A DNA stretch of 57,142 nt from Paulinella micropora (lineage: Eukaryota; Cercozoa; Imbricatea; Euglyphida). The stretch is taken from contig BJOX01000142.1 of the NCBI GenBank assembly GCA_009731375.1, forward strand, positions 499,806 through 556,947. The letters are read 5' to 3'. The stretch's first letter is position 1. Each line of letters starts with the position of its first letter. Made by a program: the position numbers and the translations under genes. A model generated the notes under the pieces. It was not told the DNA's origin, did no database searches, and worked only from the letters and a program-made list of their open reading frames with translations. Positions 26,688-37,194 of this stretch are shown piece by piece.

Positions 26688-26722
26688 TACATGTCATATA
26701 TGTTTTATATAATATGTATCAG

Positions 26723-26773
26723 GACGGGCCGCTGATGGAGGTCATTACATCGGCTGGGTAAAAGATCAGGGAG
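26723..26773 (+). CDS. USP14: USP14-like exon with catalytic His box
   Basis: This 51-nt exon lies between GTATCAG and GTCACA. GA completes a Gly or similar codon, then [16 protein letters not shown] follows and a G remains (exit phase 1). GGHY-x-x-W-V is the His box of ubiquitin-specific proteases; W-V-K after it is typical of USP14/Ubp6. The His is the general base of the Cys-His-Asp triad. With the next exon the reading is [22 protein letters not shown], placing the catalytic Asp 16 residues after the His. Four truncated copies lie upstream. This exon and the next three fix the gene identity. Confidence 0.88.
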
Positions 26774-26794
26774 GTCACACACAACTCCCCCATC

Positions 26795-26798
26795 TATC

Positions 26799-26866
<68 letters not shown>

Positions 26867-27324
26867 ATCTATATCTATATCTATATGTATATCTATCTAT
26901 ATCTATATCTATATCTATATCTATATCTATATCTATATCTATATCTATATCTATATCTATATCTATATATCTACATCTACATCTACATCTACATCTACAT
27001 CTATATCTATATCTATATCTATATCTATATCTATATCTATATCTATATCTATGTCCATGTCTATATCTATGTCTATGTCCATGTCTATGTCTATGTCTAT
27101 GTCTATGTCTATGTCTATGTCTATGTCTATGTCTATGTCTATGTCTATGTCTATATCTATATCTATATCTGTATCTGTATCTGTATCTGTATCTATATCT
27201 GTCTCTATCTCTATCTCTATCTCTATCTCTATCTCTATCTCTATATCTGTATCTGTATCTGTATCTGTATCTGTATCTGCATCTGTATCTGTATCTGTAT
27301 CTGTATCTATCTCTATCTCTCTAC

Positions 27325-27365
<41 letters not shown>

Positions 27366-27617
27366 TAGAAAAAGACATAGACATAGACATAGATATAGAT
27401 ATAGATATAGATATAGATATAGATAGAGATATAGATAGAGACAGAGACAGAGACAGAGACAGAGACAGAGATAGAGATAGAGATAGAGATATAGAGATAG
27501 AGATAGAGATAGAGATAGAGATAGAGATAGAGAGATAGAGAGATAGAGAGATAGAGAGTGTCTGTCTATCTATCTATCTATCTGTCTATCTATCTGTCTA
27601 TCTATCTGTCTATCCTG

Positions 27618-27677
<60 letters not shown>

Positions 27678-27717
27678 ATCTATCAACCTATCTACCTACC
27701 TACCTTTCTATCCCCTC
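26795..27717. repeat. TATC, TATATC, TGTATC and GATAGA repeats
   Basis: TATC repeat grading into CTATAT, CTATGT, CTGTAT and CTCTAT hexamers, then GATA and AGATAG hexamers after 27325, and TATC again. The series shows stepwise variant spread. Confidence 0.9.
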
Positions 27718-27763
27718 CCCCCCCCCCCCCCCCCGGGGGGGGGGGGGGCCCCGNNNNNNNNNN
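27718..27763. other. Poly-C/poly-G block and gap
   Basis: About 17 C followed by about 16 G and CCCCG, then a 10-N gap (27754-27763). The C-G junction could fold as a hairpin or be an assembly artefact. Confidence 0.85.
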
Positions 27764-27813
27764 CCTCTCTACAGTGCGGTTTATTTTATTGGCTGTGCTG
27801 TCGACTGTCGTAG

Positions 27814-27842
27814 GCACATGGTGGCGCTACGATGATGACAAG
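27814..27842 (+). CDS. USP14: USP14-like exon with catalytic Asp (TWWRYDDDK)
   Basis: This 29-nt exon lies between GACTGTCGTAG and GTCAGC. GC completes Gly with the G at 26773, then TWWRYDDDK, exit phase 0. The W-x-x-x-D-D-D-x-V motif is the third catalytic box of USP14/Ubp6 and its first Asp is the triad residue. An alternative acceptor at 27772-27774 (CTCTACAG) would give a longer exon in the same frame (27775-27842), but this would break the normal His to Asp spacing, so the short form is preferred. It joins in frame to VQSVTADKIKELCGG. Confidence 0.85.
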
Positions 27843-27961
27843 GTCAGCATCTTACTTGATTTTACTTGATTTACTTGATTTTCATTGATTTCATTTTTAT
27901 TTTTATTTGATCCTTATTTGATTTTTATTTCATTACTCGATTTGCTCGATTTACTCGGATT

Positions 27962-27962
27962 T

Positions 27963-28032
<70 letters not shown>

Positions 28033-28131
28033 GTGTATCTCCTGCCAATTGCTGAGCCAAAAGGCCATGTGCATCCAGTCCTCCATTCCATAAGGAAAGT
28101 CTCCACACCAATCGGTGGAATAAAGGAAGTG
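27962..28131 (-). repeat. AAT repeat and reverse R1 copy
   Basis: AAT repeat (27962-28031) is followed by the reverse complement of R1 (28033-28131), cut by a gap. On its own strand this is an R1 body with an ATT tail. Confidence 0.8.
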
Positions 28132-28379
28132 ANNNNNNNNNNNNNNNNNNNNNNNNNNNNNNNNNNNNNNNNNNNNNNNNNNNNNNNNNNNNNNNNNNNN
28201 NNNNNNNNNNNNNNNNNNNNNNNNNNNNNNNNNNNNNNNNNNNNNNNNNNNNNNNNNNNNNNNNNNNNNNNNNNNNNNNNNNNNNNNNNNNNNNNNNNNN
28301 NNNNNNNNNNNNNNNNNNNNNNNNNNNNNNNNNNNNNNNNNNNNNNNNNNNNNNNNNNNNNNNNNNNNNNNNNNNNNNN
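28132..28379. other. Assembly gap
   Basis: A run of N between two retroposon-like pieces that both face away from the gap with their triplet tails. Confidence 0.97.
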
Positions 28380-28467
28380 CTCCCCTCACGGGTGAGACGA
28401 TGGAGGCGCATGTGCAGAAATGCATCAGCCATTGACAGAGAAGCACTATTATTATTATATTATATCA

Positions 28468-28555
<88 letters not shown>
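28380..28555 (+). repeat. Repeat R3 with ATT tail
   Basis: A body of about 70 bp ending CAGCCATTGACAGAGAAGCA, followed by ATT repeat. The end resembles R1's CAGCAATTGGCAGGAGATACA, so R1 and R3 may share a 3' end. The reverse copy is at 30968-31053. Confidence 0.75.
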
Positions 28556-28556
<1 letters not shown>

Positions 28557-28760
28557 GATTTTTATTTGATCCTTATTTGATATTTGTTTGATTACTCGAT
28601 TTGCTCGATTTTTTTTTTTTTTTAATAATTTTTTATTTACTTGCCGCACTTTTACCGGAATTTATGGGCAATTTTCCGGCGGATCTCCTAGCCTCGTATT
28701 ACTACTGGCGATATTGCAGTGGCGACATATCGGCAAACGTTGAAACTTTTTTCTTTTCTT

Positions 28761-28926
28761 TATGAAGGTCGAGTGAAAGTTTCGGCCAGTGATTTTTCAC
28801 CGCAGAATACGTTGTTTTTTGAACAAAATTTTGGGTGACCAGAATTCTTCCCTAGTCTTTCACCGCAAGATACGCTATTTTTTTTGGCCAAAATTTGAGG
28901 TGGCAGAAATTCTTTACTTTTCCTTA
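28761..28926. mobile_element. MITE family M2, diverged copy
   Basis: Ends TGAAGGTCGAGTGAAAGTTT and AATTCTTTACTTTTCCTTA are related to the M2 ends, with GGCCA/TGGCAG arms. The internal part differs from the other copies. Unique intron sequence precedes it (28615-28760). Confidence 0.55.
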
Positions 28927-28934
28927 TATTTATG

Positions 28935-29870
28935 TGTTATATGTTATATGTTATATGTTATGTGTTATTTATGTCTTGTTGTGAAATGTTGTGTGTGTTA
29001 TATGTTATATGTTATAATTGTATTTTATATGTATATATGTATGTGAAGGTGGCTTTCAGCATGGTCACAGCGCCACTATCTATATCTTTATCTTTATCTA
29101 CATCTATATCTATATCTATATCTATATCTATATCTATATCTATATCTATATCTATATCTATATCTTTATCTATATCTTTATCTATATCTTTATCTATATC
29201 TACATATTTCTATATCTATATCTATATCTATATCTCTATATCTATATCTATATCTATATCTATATCTACATCTACATCTATATATCTATATCTATATCTA
29301 TATCTATATATCTATATCTATATCTATATCTATATCTATATCTATATATATCTATATCTATATTTATATCTGTATCTGTATCTGTATCTTTATCTGTATC
29401 TTTATCTTTATCTGTATCTTTATCTTTATCTGTATCTGTATCTGTATCTAAAATCTAAAATCTAAAATCTATAATCTATAATCTATAATCTATAATCTAT
29501 AATCTATAATCTATAATCTATAATCAATAATCTATATCTATAATCTATAATCTATAATCTATAATCTATGATCTATAATCTCTATCTCTATCTCTATCCC
29601 TATTTCTATCTCTATCTCTATCTCTATCTCTAGCTCTAGCTCTCTAGCTCTAGCCCTCTAGCTCTAGCTCTAGCTCTAGCTCTAGCTCTAGCTCTAGCTC
29701 TATAGCTCTAGCTCTAGCTATAGCTATAGCTCTATAGCTCTATATCTATATCTATATCTATATCTATATCTATATCTATATCTATATATCTATATATCTA
29801 TATATCTATATCTATATCTATATCTCGATCGAAGTAGAACGATCAGACCAAGGTTGAATGACGTTGCGTT

Positions 29871-29959
<89 letters not shown>

Positions 29960-29964
29960 AATCA

Positions 29965-30057
<93 letters not shown>

Positions 30058-30058
30058 A
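28935..30058. repeat. CTATAT, CTATAA, CTAGCT and TATC repeats
   Basis: Hexamer repeats CTATAT, CTTTAT and CTGTAT, pentamer-like TCTATAA, CTCTAG, and again CTATAT to 29823. A short unique segment (29824-29873) is followed by TATC repeat to 30058. Confidence 0.9.
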
Positions 30059-30106
30059 ATGTTGCCAGCATGAGTTTATTTTGCCAAATTTTTAGCGGGG
30101 GGGGGG

Positions 30107-30129
30107 NNNNNNNNNNNNNNNNNNNNNNN
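30107..30129. other. Gap inside poly-G
   Basis: N run flanked on both sides by poly-G (30098-30106 and 30130-30148). About 100 bp of unique sequence (30150-30255) follows, with nothing recognised. Confidence 0.9.
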
Positions 30130-30255
30130 GGGGGGGGGGGGGGGGGGGTTGAATTTTTGTGGGTAACCCCTTAGCATGTAACATATTATTTTCGCAAACT
30201 TTCACGGAAAAGAAGGGGTAAACTTTTGACGCTAAATGACCCCCAATATCGCAGA

Positions 30256-30345
30256 GAAAATCAATACACACATACATACATATATTCATACATACATACA
30301 TACATACATACATACATACATACATACATACATAAGGGGTACCCC

Positions 30346-30376
<31 letters not shown>

Positions 30377-30451
30377 CATACATACATACATACATACATA
30401 CATACATACATAAATACATACATACATACATACATACATACATACATACAG
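30256..30451. repeat. CATA microsatellite ending in an acceptor
   Basis: CATA repeat with a short palindromic insert AAGGGGTACCCCTT at 30333-30346. The last unit becomes CAG at 30449-30451, the acceptor of the next exon. Confidence 0.9.
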
Positions 30452-30497
30452 GTCCAATCGGTCACCGCGGACAAAATCAAGGAGTTATGTGGTGGAG
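30452..30497 (+). CDS. USP14: USP14-like exon VQSVTADKIKELCGG
   Basis: This 46-nt exon lies between CATACAG and GTCGAT, entry phase 0, reading VQSVTADKIKELCGG plus one G. It continues DDDK directly as DDDK-VQSVTADKIKELCGG-G, matching the family segment DDDKV-x-x-V-T-x-x-D-I-x-x-L-x-G-G-G that leads to the closing strand in USP14. Phases agree on both sides. The donor GTCGAT is weak, but no other GT nearby keeps the frame. Confidence 0.83.
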
Positions 30498-30559
30498 GTC
30501 GATTTATATATACATGTATATATCTATATATAAGTATCATAACACTAAAGAAATCAACA

Positions 30560-30562
30560 CTC

Positions 30563-30640
<78 letters not shown>

Positions 30641-30677
30641 TCTATATATATAATATATATATGTATATATATATATG

Positions 30678-30716
<39 letters not shown>

Positions 30717-30730
30717 GTAATCATACATGC
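30560..30730. repeat. CT and TA dinucleotide repeats
   Basis: CT repeat from about 30560 to 30640 and TATATG/TA repeat to 30717. Intronic. Confidence 0.88.
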
Positions 30731-30840
30731 ACACTGGTGCAGGCGACTTAGTTACGGCCTACCTAGTGCTCTATCTAGCATAATGATAACAACAACAATG
30801 ATAATAATGATAATAATAACACAACAATAATAATAATAAC

Positions 30841-30893
<53 letters not shown>

Positions 30894-31053
30894 TACATGC
30901 TGTTCTCTTACATAATGATAACAACAACAACAATGATGATAATAATAATAATAATAATAATAATAATAGTGCTTCTCTGTCAATGGCTGATGCATTTCTG
31001 CACATGCGCCTCCATCGTCTCACCCGTGAGGGGAGTACGAAGAATTGACGATA
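30731..31053 (+). repeat. 5'-edge copy of the exon at 32073, AAT repeats and reverse R3
   Basis: GCACACTGGTGCAG followed by GCGACTTAGTTACGGCCTAC and CTAGTGCTCTAT (30743-30776) is a mutated, truncated copy of the exon at 32073. AAT/AAC repeats follow, with ATACATGCTGTTCTCTTA at 30893, a trace of the same acceptor region. R3 lies in reverse at 30968-31053. Confidence 0.8.
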
Positions 31054-31154
31054 NNNNNNNNNNNNNNNNNNNNNNNNNNNNNNNNNNNNNNNNNNNNNNN
31101 NNNNNNNNNNNNNNNNNNNNNNNNNNNNNNNNNNNNNNNNNNNNNNNNNNNNNN
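31054..31154. other. Assembly gap
   Basis: A run of N inside a retroelement-like repeat. Confidence 0.97.
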
Positions 31155-31660
31155 GGCAGATTTACTATATCTGAGGCGTACTGATGCAGCTAATGGCATA
31201 TCCTCAACGGACATAAGCCTCCAATACCCTTGTTCGAGGTCCTCCACCCCCCCGTGTCAGTCTCTCGCCTGATGATCGGGGCCACCGATGGAGCTCCTGA
31301 GGGCAAGACTGCACTAAGCCGAGGTTATTCCGCAGTCCCAGCAACCTCTTGCAAGACGTCACCGAATGTGCAAGTGCATACACCAAGCGCGGTTACTAGA
31401 GCTGCCTCGAAACCCCACCCATAACAATCTGGTGTCTGCTGGGTCCTGGGCTATCAACCAGCATATGCGGAGTTCAAGATCTTTTACGCGCGCAACGACC
31501 CTCCTCCCCAGCATCTACCACCAAAGGGTTATGAGTTGGCGTCACAGTTTAACGCCTTGAGGCCATTGGGCTGGAACTCTGTTTAGAAAGTGTGACTAGG
31601 TTTTTTCATCGGGATTTCCCTGAAATATGTCACAGTCAACACTCCAAGGCAGATTTACTA

Positions 31661-31740
<80 letters not shown>
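31155..31740 (+). repeat. Repeat R2 with AAT tail
   Basis: A body of about 508 bp from GGCAGATTTACTATATCTGA to GGCAGATTTACTA, then AAT repeat. The sequence GGCAGATTTACTA is present at both ends of the visible body. One frame is open near the end (RALGWNSV-type ending at a stop at 31585), but no RT or endonuclease motif is seen. A reverse copy of the last 190 bp is at 21296-21487. Likely the 3' end of a non-LTR element. Confidence 0.7.
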
Positions 31741-31742
<2 letters not shown>

Positions 31743-31785
31743 CATGCTGTTAGAGGCGATTTCGATACGATACATGCTGTTAGAA

Positions 31786-31830
<45 letters not shown>

Positions 31831-31832
31831 CA

Positions 31833-31875
<43 letters not shown>

Positions 31876-31937
31876 AAATATATACACGCTGTTGCAGGCG
31901 ACATCGACATGGCCTACCTCATGCTCTAGCGACGCGA

Positions 31938-31940
<3 letters not shown>
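31741..31940 (+). repeat. Further 5'-edge echoes of the exon at 32073
   Basis: Traces: CATGCTGTTAGAGGCGATTT plus CGATACG (31743), CATGCTGTTAG (31773), and a nearly complete edge at 31886-31935 (ACGCTGTTGCAG then GCGACATCGACATGGCCTAC and CTCATGCTCTAGCGACGCG) that has a stop codon where the exon has Tyr. GA/AG repeats separate them. Confidence 0.85.
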
Positions 31941-32033
<93 letters not shown>

Positions 32034-32072
32034 TGTGTGTGTGTGTGTATGTATATATACACGCTGTATTAG

Positions 32073-32142
32073 GCGACTTTGACATGGCTTACCTGGTGCT
32101 CTACCGACGCGTTGACGACCTCAAGGACAAGCCGGCCTCCTG
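32073..32142 (+). CDS. USP14: USP14-like exon, closing strand of the catalytic domain
   Basis: This 70-nt exon lies after ACGCTGTATTAG and ends at TCCTG|GTCTGC. GC completes Gly, then DFDMAYLVLYRRVDDLKDK and PAS follow, with two bases over (exit phase 2). G-G-G-D-x-x-x-A-Y-x-x-x-Y is the end of the USP14/Ubp6 catalytic domain. It is the 3'-most and only intact member of a series with at least two clear partial copies upstream. The TG left over joins G at 32567 to encode Trp. Confidence 0.85.
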
Positions 32143-32176
32143 GTCTGCCTGTCTGTCATGTCTGTCTGTCTGTGGG

Positions 32177-32218
<42 letters not shown>

Positions 32219-32219
32219 C

Positions 32220-32251
<32 letters not shown>

Positions 32252-32379
32252 GTCTGTCTTTCTTTCTTTTCTTCTTTCCTTCTTCTTTCTTTCTTTCTTT
32301 CCTTCCTTCCTTCCTTCCTTCCTTCCTTCCTTTCTTTCTTTCTTTCTTTCTTTCTTTCCTTCTTTCTTTCTTTTTCTCG

Positions 32380-32416
<37 letters not shown>

Positions 32417-32566
32417 CCCGGNNNNNNNNNNNNNNNNNNNNNNNNNNNNNNNNNNNNNNNNCCCCCCCCCCCCCCCCCCCCCTCGTGTCGCCAGGGTTCT
32501 GCTGCTCATGCATATTAAAGCATACAAATTATATCTTTGCAACATTACATCATACTATATGTACAG
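32143..32566. repeat. Intron of TGTC, CT, CTTT repeats and poly-C with a gap
   Basis: TGTC and CT repeats, CTTC/CTTT repeats, then poly-C on both sides of a gap (32422-32461). It ends with unique sequence and TATGTACAG. A second possible acceptor, TCGTGTCGCCAG at 32481-32492, gives an open frame too but does not lead to a donor. Confidence 0.85.
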
Positions 32567-32630
32567 GTGGAAACAGGAATCCGCGGCTGCAGATGGGTCG
32601 GCTGGCCCGTCCACCGAGAACGCGGCCTGA
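32567..32630 (+). CDS. USP14: USP14-like terminal exon
   Basis: This exon begins after ACTATATGTACAG. Its first G completes Trp, then WKQESAAADGSAGPSTENAA and a TGA stop at 32628-32630. In the other phases the frame does not agree with the exon at 32073. The protein thus ends about 40 residues after the closing strand, longer than I recall for human USP14 and low in complexity. A polyadenylation signal lies about 100 bp downstream. Confidence 0.75.
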
Positions 32631-32733
32631 TGGCAGACGTGCGGGCAGTTCCCATCAAATGAGGGAATTCGCTGGGTACATTCAACAGCCAAAATTTTAA
32701 AATCTGCCTACTTTGATCTCAGTTTTCTCGCTC

Positions 32734-32739
32734 AATAAA
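32734..32739 (+). terminator. Polyadenylation signal AATAAA
   Basis: AATAAA within CGCTCAATAAATCAATG, 104 bp after the stop of the USP14-like gene, in unique sequence. It is the canonical hexamer at a plausible distance. The cleavage site is not determined. Confidence 0.6.
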
Positions 32740-32799
32740 TCAATGATTGTATGACATCATGACGGTGGCAATACTGATAAAATGATTTGAAAGCTTAGC

Positions 32800-33430
32800 G
32801 GCTCAACTCGTTTGGTTACATCGGCTTCACTGGCTCAAGTAGTTTGTTCATTTGGTTTGGTTGATTCAATAGGCTCGTTTGGTTCCAGTTGGTTCGTTTG
32901 ATTCGATTAATTCGGTTTGGTACGATTGGTTCGATTGGCCACGTAATTCGATTGGTTCGGTGGTTCGGTTGATTCAATTGGTTATACCCCCCCTGCTCTA
33001 GCCCTTGTTTACCTTATTCACCTTTATTGCCCTAGCACTGGTGCTCCCCAAGCCTCCCCATGCGGACTTTCTTCAACCTATTCATGCCCTGTTACCCACC
33101 CTCCCAACCACTCACTGCCTTATAGGCCTGCTCCTGCAGCTAACACTCTCCGCACTTCTGATTATATAACACATGGCACTGACCATATAACCCATTGCCC
33201 TATCTAGTGGTTCGGTTGATTTAGTTGGTTACAGCCATCCCTTGCTCCAGCCCTTAATTACCTTATTTACCTCGACTGCACTAGCATTTTGTGTTCTCCT
33301 AGCCTCCCATGCGGACTTTCTTCAACCTATTCAAGCCCTATTACCCGCCGTTCCAACCACTCACTGCCCTACAGGCTTACTCCTGCGTCTAACGCTCTCT
33401 GCACCTCGGGCTACATAGCACATTGCCCTA
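32800..33430 (+). repeat. Diverged 249-bp tandem duplication and TTCGATTGG-like tract
   Basis: A degenerate GGTTCGATTGATTC tract (32800-32985) is followed by two related units, about 32960-33177 and 33209-33421. They are aligned by TGCGGACTTTCTTCAACCTA at 33061 and 33310. Identity is only moderate, so the duplication is old. No open frame is conserved. Confidence 0.72.
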
Positions 33431-34639
33431 TCTAACCCTATCTGACCTCATTATATAATTATCTTACCTATGCTCTCTTTTCCACCCGCCCTGCAGGCTC
33501 CCGGCCTAACTAGCCGGGGGACTAATAATTTCATGAGGGACTATACCACTACTCCAATACTCAAGCTAGAAGAATCTTCATAACCTCCTACCAACCTATT
33601 TACAATGGTTTTTTTACCACATAATATTTTTTATTTAATAACCAAATACCTATTCAGAAATCGTGAAAGATCAAATCGTTCGACACTCGCTTCCTTTCTT
33701 GCTGGAAGATAATCGTTTGCCTTTTGTGAGAATTGCTGTGCACGCTCCAAGAAGCGGTTTCGGTATTATTCCACCACAGATAAAATTGCAATCGTATGCA
33801 GTCAGCTAAAAACTTTTTCATTAAGGCGTAGACAGGCCCGGCCGGTTTGCTACAAAAATAGATTGTTGAAAAATATATTTGAAAACAGTGAAAAAATTAA
33901 ACATAGGTACGGTTGACTCATAAGAAGTGAGCGGGAAAAAAACAATTTGAAAAAACATTTGAATCATAATAAGTGAGCGGGAAAAGAGAAAAAGAAAATA
34001 ATAAAGGATAATTCACAACAAAAATATATGATAGGGAAGAGGAAAATCTAAGTGAAAAAATATAAAATAAATATGGTAAAGGATAAAATAAGAGAGATAA
34101 TGAAAGAAATAACTTGAAGAATTGAAGGAGAAAAACTGATAAACGAAATGGGAAAGAAAAAAGATCAGAACGATAAAAAAGTAAGAAAAGAAAAAACAAG
34201 AAACACAAAAAAAAAAAACGAAAAAACTAACTTATCAACAAGAGAAAATCCCACGAAGGGGTAGAAAGTCCCACGGTTCACCATCGCCATCGTTATGGAA
34301 AGTCCCACGATTCGCTAGCGTAGCAGCGATACAAATTTGTAATCCCAGTCGAGTGGCTAAATCGAAGTGGCAACAGGAATCGTATCCTGAGGCTAAGGGA
34401 AAACAGGAAACCAAACCTCAGGCGCACTGTGATTAACCGTGCCACACCCTGCGAGACGCTACACGGTAAGAAATGGACAAGCGATCACTAGTTACGTGGT
34501 AAGGGGCTAGGGTTGTAGGAGCTCCGGTAGCTAATCTAAAAAGCCTTGGACCCAGGCAGGACCATTATACGCAAAAAAACGTGTTTTCTATCCAATCCGG
34601 CCACTTCGTAGAGATCCAATACAACTTCCGTGCCGTGCC
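33431..34639. other. AT-rich unique island
   Basis: Low-repeat sequence, A-rich at 33890-34240. It includes three copies of CCCACG-type words (GAAAGTCCCACG at 34262 and 34299, and AAAATCCCACG at 34245). No convincing exon, RNA gene or element is recognised. Confidence 0.6.
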
Positions 34640-36010
34640 AGACTTCACAAGTTGACGCGCCGAAGATTCATTCGAGACAGGGCCACCTCAAACACGTTCC
34701 GAGGATATCTGACTTCTACGAAAAGACGTAAGACTGACTCGGCTAATATTCTCTGGCAAGAACTCTGGGAGTAGAAAACGGTAAACATGCCAACAAGAGT
34801 GCCTATCAGGGTTTCACGTCTGGTGAACGTGGTCATCGGTGGCAAACGAGGAAATCAGATTCTGTTGTCCGTCATCATCGAGACACAGTTCTTGAAATGG
34901 GGACGGGAAAGATACCCGCCAATGGGACAGCAGTGAAGTTGGGTGAAGACCGAGTCGCACATAAAGAAACATGTGTGGGCAAGGTCCAAACGGATGACAC
35001 TAAGGATGTCGTCGAACGAAAATAAGAAGAAATCAGCAGTCGCATTCCCTCTTTTCATCCTACCTCGAATCGAAGCTTATTATTTTTTGTAGTCATCCAT
35101 GCTTGCTTTGAGACTTGGAAAACATCACAGTACGTGGCAGATCGCTTGTTCTCCCTCGTGAAGACCTTCATAGCTGTAAGAGCAAAAAGATCTTAGTTGA
35201 TGACGGACTTGTGGGACAACCAAGCAAATATCTGCTTCACGTCAAACTGGAAGACGTATACGCGGCTCTTGCTGTCAAACTTCCGGAAACGGGTCATGGC
35301 ACGGGTAAGGTGGTGTCTGAGTCGTGAAAGATCAGGGAGATTGAAATGCTTCAAAACTCAGTCAAGCTGCAAGACAATGAACTGGAGGACTCGGCTGAGG
35401 TTACGGAATATATTGCGCCACGGTGAGCGTTTCTGGTTGCAAACAAGACGTGTCTTGTCAAGCGGGGACTTGTCCTTGGGAAAGACAATAGCACTCTGGA
35501 TCTTAGATTGTTTTCGGTTGAGACGACCAAAGCGTTCCAGCCATTGCGACTTGTATAGACGGATTAATTTTTCTCGAAGGTCATCTGAGGTCGCCGCCGG
35601 GGGATCTTAGAAACGCAGGGGAGTCCACAACTTCTTGTCTCATCAGTTGGTACGTGAGCACTTGACACTCTACATATAAGGAATCGCCATTCTTATCCAG
35701 CGATTGGGTTACCAGCGGTTTAAACTGATCGCGACAAAGGAACAATTGATCCATTGTAACAGCTATCTCAGCATGGTTGTGTTGTTAGATGATAGCTTGT
35801 TGGATGGATCGGAGAAGATAATCGATCTCGCTATGTGTTGCTCTGACGAAACGAAGACGAGACCGGAGAGCGAGACGGTGAGAGTAAAATGGCTCGGTCA
35901 TACTCCGGAGTAGACGGGGCGGCCTTTCATCTATAGTATCCACGCTGGGTCGAATACCGAGGATTCTATCCATCCCCGCGAGAAAACTGAGGAAGGCTTT
36001 ATAAACTGGC
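34640..36010 (-). pseudogene. Decayed reverse transcriptase relic
   Basis: Reading the - strand across frames gives the order of a reverse transcriptase domain. About 35440-35620 holds a fingers-like segment (KDKSPLDKTRLVCN, where a K-x-x-x-x-R-x-I/V block is expected). About 35215-35255 holds motif A (FQFDVKQIFAWLSHKSVI), and about 34905-34945 holds motif B (QLHCCPIGGYLS). A thumb-like helix (SVLRLFVEVRYPRN) lies at about 34680-34740. In-frame stops occur at 35358-35360, 35193-35195 and 34855-34857, with frame changes near 35060 and 35605. The Y/F-x-D-D motif C expected after motif B is absent, suggesting an internal deletion. An upstream open segment (35614-35973) may be its N-terminal part. 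The element class is not clear; motif B with CPIGG is unlike common LINE or LTR types. No intact flanking repeats are seen. Confidence 0.6.
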
Positions 36011-36190
36011 TGCAGTAGGAGTGACCACGCGCTGCTTTGACTTTTGGATTTGGTCTGTCAAATTCCTTTTTTCTACCATGTCTACAATGATTTTCTGACT
36101 GGCAGTATTACTTCATTTCCAATTCTTTTAAAACACACTCGCTTCCATCGAAATAAAACCAGCTTTCCCTTCACAAAAATTTGCCTCAAA

Positions 36191-36417
36191 AACTTACGTC
36201 GTGAGCAAAGCTCACATGCACTGCAGAAAATTACGTCGTGAGCACAGCTCACATGCTTTGGAGAACATAGTCATTATCCTAAACAAACTTGAGTCCTTGC
36301 CACTGATATGCATAAACCAGCCGTCAGCTAGTAGTCAAACTTTGCAAAGGGGTGAGCACGATCACTCGTGGTCCGGTAAACTTCTGTTAATAAATATCTA
36401 TTTCTGAAAAGTAATTA
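36191..36417 (-). repeat. Duplicated copy of the 3' end of the - strand gene
   Basis: It matches 37019-37195 over ACGTCGTGAGCACAGCTCA, CATAAACCAGCC, AAAGGGGTGAGCAC, TCACTCGTGGTCCGGTAAAC and ATTTCT-GAAAAGTAA. At the higher end the match reaches the stop-codon region of the exon at 37195-37311, so this is a downstream copy of that gene's 3' UTR edge. GTGAGCACAGCTCAC within it is a perfect 6-bp hairpin; it occurs twice in this copy. Confidence 0.72.
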
Positions 36418-37018
36418 TGGACATAACTGAGGAGAAAGAGTTTAATTAATGTACAATGACGGTATGGGCGGCATCACTGTTTTCACGTACTACAAGAAAA
36501 AATATGAATTACTAACATTATTTGTATTTAGTTTCTTTGATACTTCAGTTTCAATTTATCAGTATCAATATCAATGGCAAGTATTCTCTTATAAAAGTTA
36601 TCGTGTTTGTGTAAAATTAAATGTAATAAAACAATGTTTTTGTAAAATTAAGTGCAGTAAACTGCAAAGGAGCCCCCCTACGCCAACCCCGCCTCACCAC
36701 GCGACAGCAGAAAGCGCGGGGTNNNNNNNNNNNNNNNCCCCCCCCCCCCCCCCCCCCTCTCTAGGTACACATGCCCTGCGGGCCAAAACACCCCTCTAAC
36801 TACATCTATTACCTCGGCTCTGCCGGACCCGAAATCTTAACATATTACCACACAGTTGGTGCTATCTATCTATTTTTCAAAGTGAAGCGAATGAATGAAG
36901 ATATGTTTTCTCTTTTTGTATCTCTTGATACCTATTCCATTCTATCTCTTCTTCTTCCCACTCAGCTCTACGAGTGGCAAGTATTCTTTTAAAACAGTGC
37001 TTGCGTAAAAAAAAAAAG
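36418..37018. other. Unique sequence with gap and poly-C
   Basis: Unique AT-rich sequence, a gap (36723-36737) and poly-C to 36757. After CTCTCTAG at 36758-36765 an open + frame reads MPCGPKHPSNYIYYLGSAGP; no donor or family is recognised. TGGCAAGTATTCT is repeated at 36575 and 36976. Confidence 0.5.
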
Positions 37019-37194
37019 GTTACGTCATGAGCACAGCTCATATGCCCTGCAGACCCTAACCCTTGCCCTAAACCAAGCCCTTTCCCTACTCATAAACCAG
37101 CCCTAGCACTAAAAAGCCTTAAGCAAAGGGGTGAGCATGGTCACTCGTGGTCCGGTAAACTCCTGTTATTAAATAACTATTTCTCAAAAGGTAA

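Noticed and set aside
33918-34208. Phe/Leu-rich - strand frame resembling a membrane protein
   Set aside because: It is the reverse of A-rich low-complexity DNA; no splice, start context or family support.
35197-35610. + strand open frame of 137 codons
   Set aside because: It is the antisense shadow of the reverse transcriptase relic, whose - reading has recognisable motif order.
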